The position numbers and the translations under genes were made by a program. Of a stretch of DNA of 61,583 bases, positions 8,673 to 16,346 are shown piece by piece (position 1 is the stretch's first letter; every line of letters starts with the position of its first letter). Below the pieces are notes generated by a model. The model was not told the DNA's origin. It did no database searches and saw nothing but the letters and a program-made list of their open reading frames with translations. Source of the stretch: Acidobacteriota bacterium (GTDB taxonomy: Bacteria > Acidobacteriota > Terriglobia > Bryobacterales > Bryobacteraceae); assembly GCA_026394075.1 (NCBI GenBank), contig JAPKYX010000189.1:1-61583 (forward strand), in the 5' to 3' direction.

Positions 8673-9695
8673 TTGAGCACCAATCCCAGTCAACTCGACT
8701 CCGCCGGCCTGGAGCAGCGTGTCAACCGCTTCTATGAAGTCCAGGAGCGCATCGTCCAGCAAGTCCGCCGCGTGATTGTGGGCCAGGAGGAGGTGCTGGA
8801 ACAGGTGCAGATCGCCCTGTTTGTCGGCGGCCACTGCCTGATCACCGGCCTGCCCGGCACGGCCAAGACCCTGCTGGTGCGGACCATGGCGCAGACCCTG
8901 GGCCTGATCTACAAGCGCATCCAGTTCACGCCCGATCTGATGCCCTCCGACATCACCGGCACCGACATCATCGAAGAAGATCAAACCACCGGACGCCGCA
9001 ACTGGACGTTTGTGCAGGGGCCGATTTTCGCCAACGTCCTGTTGGCTGACGAGATCAACCGTACGCCGCCCAAAACGCAGTCAGCGTTGCTGGAGGCGAT
9101 GCAGGAAAAATCCTGTACGGTCCGCGGCAACAACTACACGCTGCCCGCGCCGTTCTTTGTGCTGGCTACGCAGAACCCGATCGAGCTGGAAGGCACGTAC
9201 CCGCTGCCCGAAGCGCAGTTGGACCGCTTCATCTTCAACACGCTGCTCGACTACCTGCCTGTCGAAGACGAGATGAAGGTGATCGGCATGACGACGACGA
9301 CGGCGAACGAAACGCCGGAGCCGGTGACGACTGCTGAAGAGATTGTCGACTTCCAGAAGCTGGTCCGCATGGTGCCGATCGCAGAATCGGTGGCCCGCTA
9401 TGCCGTCGATATTGTCCGGGCCACCCGGTCGAGCGACCCGAACGCAATTGAGTTCGTGAAGAAGTACGTCAACTTCGGCGCTTCGGTGCGCGGCGCGCAG
9501 TTCCTGGTACTGGCGGCCAAAGCCCGGGCGCTGATGAAACGCCGCTACCACGTCACCTATGAAGATATCGCCGCACTGGCCAAGCCGGTCCTGCGCCATC
9601 GCGTGCTGCTGAACTTCCAGGCAGAGTCCGACCGGTTGACCACCGACGACGTGCTGAAGAAGATTTTGGAATCGATTCCTCAACCCAAGGCCTAA
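8673..9695 (+). CDS. MoxR-family AAA+ ATPase
   Basis: A 340-residue cytoplasmic AAA+ protein. The Walker A motif GLPGTAKT lies at residues 59-66, Walker B VLLADEINR around 121-129, and sensor/arginine-finger region ATQNPIELEGTYPLPEAQLDRFIF near 165-190, followed by the helical lid domain. The length is normal for MoxR. The start is TTG, five bases after the previous stop. MoxR proteins act as chaperone-like ATPases that activate or assemble partners carrying VWA domains, and four such partners or relatives surround it here. No specific client is known from sequence. Confidence 0.94.
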   Translation: MSTNPSQLDSAGLEQRVNRFYEVQERIVQQVRRVIVGQEEVLEQVQIALFVGGHCLITGLPGTAKTLLVRTMAQTLGLIYKRIQFTPDLMPSDITGTDIIEEDQTTGRRNWTFVQGPIFANVLLADEINRTPPKTQSALLEAMQEKSCTVRGNNYTLPAPFFVLATQNPIELEGTYPLPEAQLDRFIFNTLLDYLPVEDEMKVIGMTTTTANETPEPVTTAEEIVDFQKLVRMVPIAESVARYAVDIVRATRSSDPNAIEFVKKYVNFGASVRGAQFLVLAAKARALMKRRYHVTYEDIAALAKPVLRHRVLLNFQAESDRLTTDDVLKKILESIPQPKA

Positions 9696-9700
9696 ACCAC

Positions 9701-10591
9701 GTGCTGCAGCGCTTCCTCGATCCCGCGGTGCTTTCGTCCATCTCCAGCCTTGACCTGGTGGCCAAGACCGTGGTGGACGGCTTTATCGCGGGGCTGCACC
9801 GATCGCCTGATTTTGGCTTTTCGCAGGAGTTTGCCGAGTACCGGATGTATTCGGCGGGTGACGATCTGCGGCACGTCGATTGGAACGTCTTTGCCCGCAC
9901 GGAGCGCATGTACTTAAAGCGCTACCGGGGTGAGACCAACACTCAGTTGACGGTGCTGCTCGATTCGTCCACATCGATGGGCTATGCCTCCCCGGGGCAG
10001 ACCCGCAAGATCGACTACGCGCGCTTTCTCGCCGCCTCCATCATCTACTTGTCGGTCCAGCAGCGCGATGCCTCGGGCATCGTCGTGTTTGATGATGACG
10101 TCCGCCAGTTCGTCCCGGCTTCGGCGCGCATCGGGCAACTGCACCGGGTGCTCCATGCCATTAACCTGGCCGAGCCGCATGCCCGCACGGACTTCGCCAA
10201 GCCGTTTCTGCACTTCCAGCAATTCCTGAAGCGGCGCGGCATGGTGGTAGTGATTTCGGACTTTTATGCCGATCCGGAGATGGTGGTGAAGTCGATCATG
10301 CCGTTGCGGGGGCAGGGCAGTGAAGTGGTCTTGTTCCACTTGCTGGACCCACAGGAGATTGCGCCCAAGATCAACGCCCCAGTGGTGCTGGTGGACATGG
10401 AGACGCACGACGAGATGGAAGTGACGCCCGAATATGCCAAGGGCGAGTATCGCGAAAAGATCGATGCCCACGTCGAGCTGTTGAAGAGCAAGGCGCAAGG
10501 GGCGGGGCTGGATTACATGCTGATCGACACCTCGCGGCCGCTGGATGCGGCGTTGCGTGAGTATCTGGCCGTGCGGCAGGGGAGGAAGTAA
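9701..10591 (+). CDS. DUF58 domain-containing protein
   Basis: A 296-residue soluble protein with the DUF58 core AGDDLRHVDWNVFARTERMYLKRYRGE, followed by a VWA-like half beginning QLTVLLDSSTSMGY (MIDAS DSSTS). DUF58 proteins are the standard partner of MoxR ATPases and probably the direct adaptor to membrane VWA proteins. The GTG start lies five bases after the moxR stop, and its TAA overlaps the ATG of the next gene by one base. No membrane helix is seen, unlike DUF58 proteins with N-terminal anchors. Confidence 0.92.
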   Translation: MLQRFLDPAVLSSISSLDLVAKTVVDGFIAGLHRSPDFGFSQEFAEYRMYSAGDDLRHVDWNVFARTERMYLKRYRGETNTQLTVLLDSSTSMGYASPGQTRKIDYARFLAASIIYLSVQQRDASGIVVFDDDVRQFVPASARIGQLHRVLHAINLAEPHARTDFAKPFLHFQQFLKRRGMVVVISDFYADPEMVVKSIMPLRGQGSEVVLFHLLDPQEIAPKINAPVVLVDMETHDEMEVTPEYAKGEYREKIDAHVELLKSKAQGAGLDYMLIDTSRPLDAALREYLAVRQGRK

Positions 10592-12594
10592 TGGGTCTTC
10601 TCTCACCCTGGTGGTTGGCTGGTCTGCTGGCGGTGGGGTTGCCGGTGTGGCTGCACTTGCTGCAGCAGCACAAGATGGATCCGTTGCGTTTCCCCTCGCT
10701 GCAGTTCTTTGAGCGGCGCACGCAAAGTTCAGTGAAGCACCGGCGGCTGAAGTATCTGTTGTTGTTTGCCTTGCGGGCGCTGATGCTGGTGTTGCTGGCG
10801 CTGTTGTTTGCGCAGCCGTTTCTCCGGCGCGATATGGCGTCTTCCGGTGGGGCGCGCCACGTGTTGTTCGTGGTGGACAATTCATTCTCGATGCGCTCCG
10901 GTGATGGGTTGGATCGGGTCAAGCGGCAGGCGAGTTCGGCCATCGATAGCTTGAGCACGGCCAACTCGGCCCAGGTGCTGTCGCTCTCGGGCGGCATGTC
11001 GGTGCTGACGCAGCCCAGCAAGGACAAGGCGGAACTGAAGGCCGCGGTGGCCGCCATTCGCCAGGCGGACGGGCGTAGTGCTTTCACCGAGATTGCCCGC
11101 GCGGCCAAGACCGCTGGTGAGACGTTGAAGGTGCCGGTGGAGGTGCAGTTCTTCTCTGACCTGCAGCAGTCTTCCATGCCGACCTCGTTTGCCGAACTGC
11201 GATTGCCTCCGAACACGACGCTCGTGATCCCGGCGGCGGCTCCGGCGGCAACGGCCAACTTTACGGTTGAGACCGTTGCGGCTCCGACCACCGTCAGTGA
11301 GCCGGCGAAGGCGCGATTGCTGGCGACGGTAGCCGGGTTCGGCACTCCCGCGGCGGACAAGACGGTGTCGCTGGTCGTGAACGGCAAGACGCTTCAAACC
11401 AAGCCGGTGAAGCTGGCGGCGGGTGGCCGGGCTTCGGTTGAGTTTATCGGCCTCGATGCCTCCTACGGCTGGAATCGCGGCGAGGTGCGGATTGATGGTG
11501 GCGATTCACTGGCTGCGGACGACACGTTCCGGTTTTCCTTCGAAAGAGCCGATCCACGCAAGGTGCTCTTTTTGCATGAGCCAGGGCGCACGAGGGCCGC
11601 GGTCTATTTCCGTGCGGCGCTGGAGGCGGGGGCGGAGAGTCTGTTTGCGCTGGAACCGATGGCGGTCAATGAGGCGGCCAATGTCGCGCCTTCGCGTTAC
11701 TCGCTGGTGGTGCTGAGCGATGTGGCCAGCCTCCCGGCGCAGTTGGAAGATGCTCTGAAGAAGTACATCGCGGCGGGTGGTGGTGTCTGGATTGCGGCGG
11801 GGGCCACGATGGCTTCGCGCGGAACGGTGCCGCTGACGGGGGCGAAGGTGATCGAGTCGCGCTATGCCGGGCGAGGCGAGGAACGCTTCTTTACTCCCGG
11901 CGGGTTTGACCTCACGCATCCGGCCGTGGCCAAAGCGAACAAGTGGGAAGGTGTCCGGTTCTATCAAGCGATCAAGGTGGATGCGGCCAAGGCTCGCGTG
12001 CTGGCGAAGCTGAGCGACGATACGCCGCTGCTGACCGAAGTGCGTTCCGGTGAGGGGCGTATTCTCTTTTTTGCATCGGCCTTTGACAACGTAGCCAACG
12101 ACTTTCCGCTGCACCCCACCTTTGTGCCCTTCGTTGAGCAATCGGCGCGGTATCTGGCGGGCATCGACGCCCGGCAGGCGACGGTGCAGGCGGGCTCGTT
12201 CCTGGAACTGCGGCAGGCGGGATCGAAATTGGGCGCGGCGGTGGATGTGCTGAACCCCAAGGGGGAGCGGGCGCTGGATCTCAGGGCCTCATCAACCGCG
12301 GAAACACTGCGCTTAACCGATGAGGGCTATTGGGAAGTGGCCCGGCAGAACGGGCAACGCCAATTGATTGCCGTCAATGCCGACCGGGGCGAATCAAACT
12401 TGACGCCGATGCCCGCGGAATCCGCCGATCTCTGGAAGCGGACGGGTGAAGCTGGCGTCGCCGGCGATGGGGCCTCCACCATCGAGCAGAAGCCGCAGAG
12501 CTTCTGGTGGTACTTGGCGTTGCTGTTGTTATTGACGGCGCTAGTGGAGTCGTTTGTGGCCAGCCGTTATCTTGAACCTCAGGAGGCCGTGTGA
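10591..12594 (+). CDS. BatA-type membrane protein with VWA domain
   Basis: A 667-residue protein. The N-terminus matches the BatA double-membrane-helix domain: GLLSPWWLAGLLAVGLPVWLH, a basic loop beginning QQHKMDPLRFPSLQFF, and a second helix near 50-72. A VWA domain follows with VLFVVDNSFSM, then beta-sandwich and amidotransferase-like segments in the periplasm. A C-terminal helix (WWYLALLLLLTALVESFV) returns to the membrane. It is coupled to the DUF58 gene by a one-base overlap. BatA-like proteins were named from Bacteroides aerotolerance operons, but the biochemical role is unsettled. Confidence 0.88.
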   Translation: MGLLSPWWLAGLLAVGLPVWLHLLQQHKMDPLRFPSLQFFERRTQSSVKHRRLKYLLLFALRALMLVLLALLFAQPFLRRDMASSGGARHVLFVVDNSFSMRSGDGLDRVKRQASSAIDSLSTANSAQVLSLSGGMSVLTQPSKDKAELKAAVAAIRQADGRSAFTEIARAAKTAGETLKVPVEVQFFSDLQQSSMPTSFAELRLPPNTTLVIPAAAPAATANFTVETVAAPTTVSEPAKARLLATVAGFGTPAADKTVSLVVNGKTLQTKPVKLAAGGRASVEFIGLDASYGWNRGEVRIDGGDSLAADDTFRFSFERADPRKVLFLHEPGRTRAAVYFRAALEAGAESLFALEPMAVNEAANVAPSRYSLVVLSDVASLPAQLEDALKKYIAAGGGVWIAAGATMASRGTVPLTGAKVIESRYAGRGEERFFTPGGFDLTHPAVAKANKWEGVRFYQAIKVDAAKARVLAKLSDDTPLLTEVRSGEGRILFFASAFDNVANDFPLHPTFVPFVEQSARYLAGIDARQATVQAGSFLELRQAGSKLGAAVDVLNPKGERALDLRASSTAETLRLTDEGYWEVARQNGQRQLIAVNADRGESNLTPMPAESADLWKRTGEAGVAGDGASTIEQKPQSFWWYLALLLLLTALVESFVASRYLEPQEAV

Positions 12595-12627
12595 CCAACT
12601 GCCTCATCAGCCCGATGAAAGGAACCC

Positions 12628-15600
12628 ATGCGACCCCTCGATGAACTAAATGCCTATTTGGCCCGCATTGAGAAGCGGCTGATGCTGTCTTCGCTGCTGC
12701 GCGGCGCGGCGGTGGTGGCGGTGGGTGCTCTGGTGGCGACCGTCGCATTGGTGCTGGTGGCGGACCGGTTCGCGTTCTCTGAGGGCAGCATGACGGGTAG
12801 CCGGCTGGCGCTGTTTCTGGCGGTCGGCCTGGCGGTGTCGTTCGGTGTCGTGATTCCACTGATGGCGCTCAACCGGCGGCGCGCGGCGCAGCGGACTGAG
12901 CAAGCCGCCCCTGAGTTCGACCAGCAGTTGCTCACCTGCGTCGAAAGCGAACCGTCGCCCTTTGTCGATCTGCTGGCCCGCAAGACTCTGAACGTCGCGC
13001 GGCAAGTGGAGCCATCACGGGTTGTGCCCACCAGTTGGCTGGCGGGCTTTAGCCTGTCGTCACTGGCGGCGCTGGGTGTGTTGATGTGGCTGATCCTGGC
13101 GGGTCCAGGCTTTCTGGGACATGGTGCGGCCCTGCTGTGGGGGGGCACGCCCAAGAATGGCGCTGCGGCCTTTTACGACATCCAGGTGACGCCGGGCGAC
13201 AAGCTGGTGCGCCGCAAGGGCAACCAGATGGTGCAGGCCAATCTGATCGGGTTCCAGTCGGCGACGGCCAAGTTGAAGGCCCGTTACCGCGGAACCTCCA
13301 AGTGGGAAGAAGTCCCGATGCTGCCGTCCCAGACCGGGGGCTTTGAGTTCCTGTTTTCTTCGCTGGCCGACGAGGTGGATTACTACGTCGAGGCCGGTGC
13401 GCTGAAATCGAAGCAGTTCAAGCTGAGCGTTGTTGATCTTCCGGCGGTGAAGAAGATCAAGGTCACCTACAACTATCCGGCCTGGACGGGGCAAAAGCCA
13501 ACGGTGGAAGATCCGGGCGGCGACTTGCGCGCTGTTGAAGGGTCCGAAGCACAGCTGGAGATTGAGTTCGACCGGCCGCTGAGCAATGGGTTGATTTCGA
13601 TTGATGGGGTCACCACCAGTCTCTCGACGGGTGAGGGCAATCGTGCCGTGGCGCGGGTTCCGATCAAGAAGGAAGGGCTCTACCATCTGGCTGCCGTGGA
13701 GCGTTCCGAACAGGTTCGCCTGACCGATGACTATTTCATCGAAGCGCTGAAGGAGTCCGAACCCACCGTCAAGTTGACGCGTCCCGGCCGTGATCTGAAG
13801 GCCAGCCCGATTGAGGAAGTGACGCTGGAAGTGGCGGCCGATGACGACTTTGGCTTGCAGGAAGTGACGCTGCATTACGCCGTCAACGGCGGCGAAGAGA
13901 AGACCTTACCGGTGCTGGCGCAACGCGGCGCCAAGTCCTCGTCTGGACGCAAGCTGCTGGAGCTCGAGCAGTTCAAGCTGATCCCGGGCGATGTGGTGAG
14001 TGTTTACGCCACCGCGCGCGATGCCCGCACGACGGCGCGGACCGACATGTACTTCATCGAAGCCCAACCGTTTGAGCGCGAGTATTCGCAGTCCCAGCAG
14101 GGCGGCGGTGGTGGTGGTGGCGGTGGGGAGAATGACCAGAACCAGATTGCGCAGCGCCAAAAGGAGATCATCGCGGCCACCTGGAATGAGATCCGCGACA
14201 AGTCGGGCGACAAGCGGAAGGCCCTCGAAGACGCGAAGTTCTTGAATGAAGTGCAGGCTAAGCTGCAGGCCCAGGCCCTGACGCTGGCGCAGCGCATGCG
14301 GGCACGGCAGCTTTCAGGCGCCGCGGAATCCTTTGAAGCATTCGCCAAGGACATGGAAGCGGCGTCCAAGGCCATGGGGCCTGCGGCCGACGCGCTGAAG
14401 GCGCTGAAGTGGAAGGACGCCATGCCTTATGAACAGCAGGCGCTACAGCACCTGCTGCGGGCTGAGGCGCGGTTCCGCGAGATCCAGGTAGCCTTTGGCG
14501 GTGGTGGCGGCGGGGGCGGTGGTGGCGGCAGCCAGCGTGATCTGGAATCGCTGTTCGATCTCGAACTCGACACTGAGAAGAACCAGTACGAGACGGGTCA
14601 GCAATCTGCTTCCGCCGGTGACAAACAGAAGGAAGTGGATGAGGCTCTGCAGAAGCTGGAGCAGCTCGCGCGGCGGCAGCAGGAGCTGGCGCAGGCTCAA
14701 CAGAACAATCGCAACCAGACACCCGAGCAGCGCTGGCAACAGGAGATGCTGCGGCGTGAAGCCGAAGAGCTGAAAAAGCAGATGGAGCGCATGCAGCAGC
14801 AGGCGCAACAGCAAGGTCAGCAGGGACAGCAAGGTCAACAAGGGCAACAGGGGCAGTCCGGGCAACAAGGACAGTCGGGCCAACAAGGCCAACAAGGACA
14901 GTCCGGGCAACAGGGACAACAGAGTGCCCAGCAAGGACAGCAGGGCAAGGCCGGTCAGCAGCAAGGGCAGCAGTCGGCCACGCAGCAGCGGCTGCAATCC
15001 ATGGCGGGCAACCGGGGCAGCCAACAGGGTGGCGACCCGCGCATGCAGCGGGCCATCGAGCAGTTGCAGCGGGCGACGGAAGATATGCGCCGGGCCAATC
15101 AGGCGGGTGAGCGCGATGGCGCTGAGTCGAAGCGCGCGGCGGACCGCCTGGAAGAGGCGCGCAGCATGATGTCGGGTGCGCGGAAGGAAGAGACCTCCGG
15201 CCAGATGAGTGAGCTCGCCCGGCGGGCGGATAAGCTGGCCGCTGAGCAGCGCGCCTTCCAGGAGCAGTTGAAAAAGCAGTTTGGGCAGGCCCAAAGCCGC
15301 GAGCAGATGGAGCGCGCCGCCATGGGAACCACGCGCGAGCAGAACGAGCGCATGGCCAATGAGAAGCAGAAGCTGATGCAGGATTTCCAGAACCTCGAAA
15401 AGGACCTGCAGGGTGCCTCGCGCGCCATGCAAGGCGCGCAGCGGGGGGCCTCCAACAAGCTGAAGTCTGCCCTGGGTGAGCTGCAGCAGGAAGAGCTGGG
15501 CCTGAAGATGAAGTACATGTCGGAATGGCTCCGGCGCGGCTTGGGAGCCTACGCCTGGAACCGTGAGCAGACGGTCACCAACGCGCTCGACAAGCTGTCG

Positions 15601-15927
15601 GAGCGGGTGAAGGAAGCCGCGGGCCAAGCCGGCAAGGAAGGCGACAAGGCGGCCGAGGCCGGCGGGCGAGAAAAGGCGCTCTCCCAGTTGGAGCAGCTCC
15701 GCCGCCAGACCGGGACAGCGCGGCCAGCAAGGCCAAGGTCAACAAGGTCAACAAGGTCAAGGCCAGCAGGGGCAACAGGGACAGGGTCAAAAGGGACAGG
15801 GCCAGCAGGCCGGTCAACAGGGCCAACAAGGTCAGCAGGGCCAAGGCGGTCAGCCCGGCGGCACTCAGTCCGGTGGCGGAGACAATGGCGGCCAGCGCGA
15901 CTATTCCTCCATGAACCGCGGCGATAA
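12628..15927 (+). CDS. DUF4175-like membrane protein with Gly/Gln repeats (first frame; 3' frameshift)
   Basis: Ribosome site AAAGGAA precedes the ATG. Two or three N-terminal membrane helices (about 20-45, 55-75, 130-150) are followed by Ig-like periplasmic segments, glycine runs at about 492-500 and 625-635, and a very long charged/Gln-rich helical region with a GQQGQ repeat tract at about residues 725-785. This matches the DUF4175-type proteins found beside MoxR operons. The frame is authentic to about residue 1028. After that it encodes an Arg/Ser/Pro-rich tail typical of out-of-frame translation, while the +1 frame continues the GQQGQ repeat and a plausible C-terminus to 16312. The intact protein would be about 1,230 residues. 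Either one base is extra near 15706-15716 or the gene is decoded by frameshifting. Confidence 0.82.
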   Translation: MRPLDELNAYLARIEKRLMLSSLLRGAAVVAVGALVATVALVLVADRFAFSEGSMTGSRLALFLAVGLAVSFGVVIPLMALNRRRAAQRTEQAAPEFDQQLLTCVESEPSPFVDLLARKTLNVARQVEPSRVVPTSWLAGFSLSSLAALGVLMWLILAGPGFLGHGAALLWGGTPKNGAAAFYDIQVTPGDKLVRRKGNQMVQANLIGFQSATAKLKARYRGTSKWEEVPMLPSQTGGFEFLFSSLADEVDYYVEAGALKSKQFKLSVVDLPAVKKIKVTYNYPAWTGQKPTVEDPGGDLRAVEGSEAQLEIEFDRPLSNGLISIDGVTTSLSTGEGNRAVARVPIKKEGLYHLAAVERSEQVRLTDDYFIEALKESEPTVKLTRPGRDLKASPIEEVTLEVAADDDFGLQEVTLHYAVNGGEEKTLPVLAQRGAKSSSGRKLLELEQFKLIPGDVVSVYATARDARTTARTDMYFIEAQPFEREYSQSQQGGGGGGGGGENDQNQIAQRQKEIIAATWNEIRDKSGDKRKALEDAKFLNEVQAKLQAQALTLAQRMRARQLSGAAESFEAFAKDMEAASKAMGPAADALKALKWKDAMPYEQQALQHLLRAEARFREIQVAFGGGGGGGGGGGSQRDLESLFDLELDTEKNQYETGQQSASAGDKQKEVDEALQKLEQLARRQQELAQAQQNNRNQTPEQRWQQEMLRREAEELKKQMERMQQQAQQQGQQGQQGQQGQQGQSGQQGQSGQQGQQGQSGQQGQQSAQQGQQGKAGQQQGQQSATQQRLQSMAGNRGSQQGGDPRMQRAIEQLQRATEDMRRANQAGERDGAESKRAADRLEEARSMMSGARKEETSGQMSELARRADKLAAEQRAFQEQLKKQFGQAQSREQMERAAMGTTREQNERMANEKQKLMQDFQNLEKDLQGASRAMQGAQRGASNKLKSALGELQQEELGLKMKYMSEWLRRGLGAYAWNREQTVTNALDKLSERVKEAAGQAGKEGDKAAEAGGREKALSQLEQLRRQTGTARPARPRSTRSTRSRPAGATGTGSKGTGPAGRSTGPTRSAGPRRSARRHSVRWRRQWRPARLFLHEPRR
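14799..15855 (+). repeat. Two degenerate CAR-GGN-CAR tracts encoding GQQGQ repeats
   Basis: Two blocks of short degenerate repeats, at about 14799-14976 and 15716-15855, both encode Gln/Gly-rich GQQGQ-type sequence, separated by about 740 bases of helical coding sequence. Third positions vary (caa/cag, ggt/gga/ggc/ggg), so the repetition is selected mostly at protein level. The second block begins at the frameshift point. Such tracts are prone to slippage and to assembly error. Confidence 0.85.
15706..15716 (+). other. Apparent +1 frameshift point
   Basis: Frame 1 reads RRQTGTARPARP here, while frame 2 reads GQRGQQGQ from just downstream. Dropping one G from CAGACCGGGACAG would give RRQTGQRGQQGQ and restore a continuous repeat. 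The switch must occur between 15611 (after the last upstream stop in the +1 frame) and 15925, the first-frame stop. A sequencing or assembly error, a real mutation and recoding are all possible. Confidence 0.7.
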
Positions 15928-16312
15928 CCAGTACGGCGGCGGGTTGGGCGGCGCTCCCGATCAGGCCAGCACGCGAGCCATGATGGGCGCCTACTCGCAG
16001 AGCATGCGGGACCTGCAGCAGTTGCGCCAGCAGTTTGTCGACAACCCGGAATCCCGCGATGACATCGACCGGCTGATCCGCGAAATGCAACGGATTGACC
16101 CGTCTCGTTTTGCCGGCAACCCGGCGCTGATTGAGCGGATGCGGACGCAGATTCTGCCATCGCTGGAATCACTGGAGCTGCAATTGCGGCGTCAATTGGA
16201 GGAATCGGCCGGGGCTCCGCGCGCCGGATCCACCGATCGGATTCCGGCCGGATACTCGAATGCCGTGGCTGAGTACTACCGCAAGCTGGGCCGCGCCAAG
16301 GCGCCACAGTAA
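15911..16312 (+). CDS. C-terminal part of the DUF4175-like protein in the +1 frame
   Basis: This frame is open from 15611 to the TAA at 16310-16312. The first ATG is at 15911, but the coding signal begins upstream near 15715, where this frame reads GQRGQQGQGQQGQQ and so continues the repeat style of the preceding frame. After the repeat comes DYSSMNRGDNQYGGGLGG and a helical domain with MRDLQQLRQQFVDNPESRDD, DRLIREMQRIDPSRFAG and LESLELQLRRQLEES. It has no ribosome site or membrane signal of its own, so it is best read as the missing C-terminus of the gene beginning at 12628. Confidence 0.7.
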   Translation: MNRGDNQYGGGLGGAPDQASTRAMMGAYSQSMRDLQQLRQQFVDNPESRDDIDRLIREMQRIDPSRFAGNPALIERMRTQILPSLESLELQLRRQLEESAGAPRAGSTDRIPAGYSNAVAEYYRKLGRAKAPQ

Positions 16313-16338
16313 GGCACCGCGCCAAGGCGCCAAAGTAA
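16291..16338 (+). repeat. 22-bp direct duplication of the operon's 3' end
   Basis: The last 22 bases of the operon, including its TAA stop (16291-16312), are repeated at 16317-16338 with a single C/A difference and a 4-base spacer. Each copy contains the self-complementary GGCGCC. The second copy lies in the 34-base gap between the convergent operon and the histidine kinase gene. It looks like a small tandem duplication; no T-run follows, so it is not a classical terminator. Confidence 0.8.
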
Positions 16339-16346
16339 TCGTTGGA

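Noticed and set aside
14443-15627. Leu-rich minus-strand frame opposite the DUF4175-like gene
   Set aside because: The apparent membrane-like leucine runs are antisense of CAG/GCA-rich codons for Gln and Ala.
14799-15855. Possible CRISPR-like repeats
   Set aside because: Repeats are short, degenerate, contiguous and in coding frame, with no constant repeat and unique spacers.
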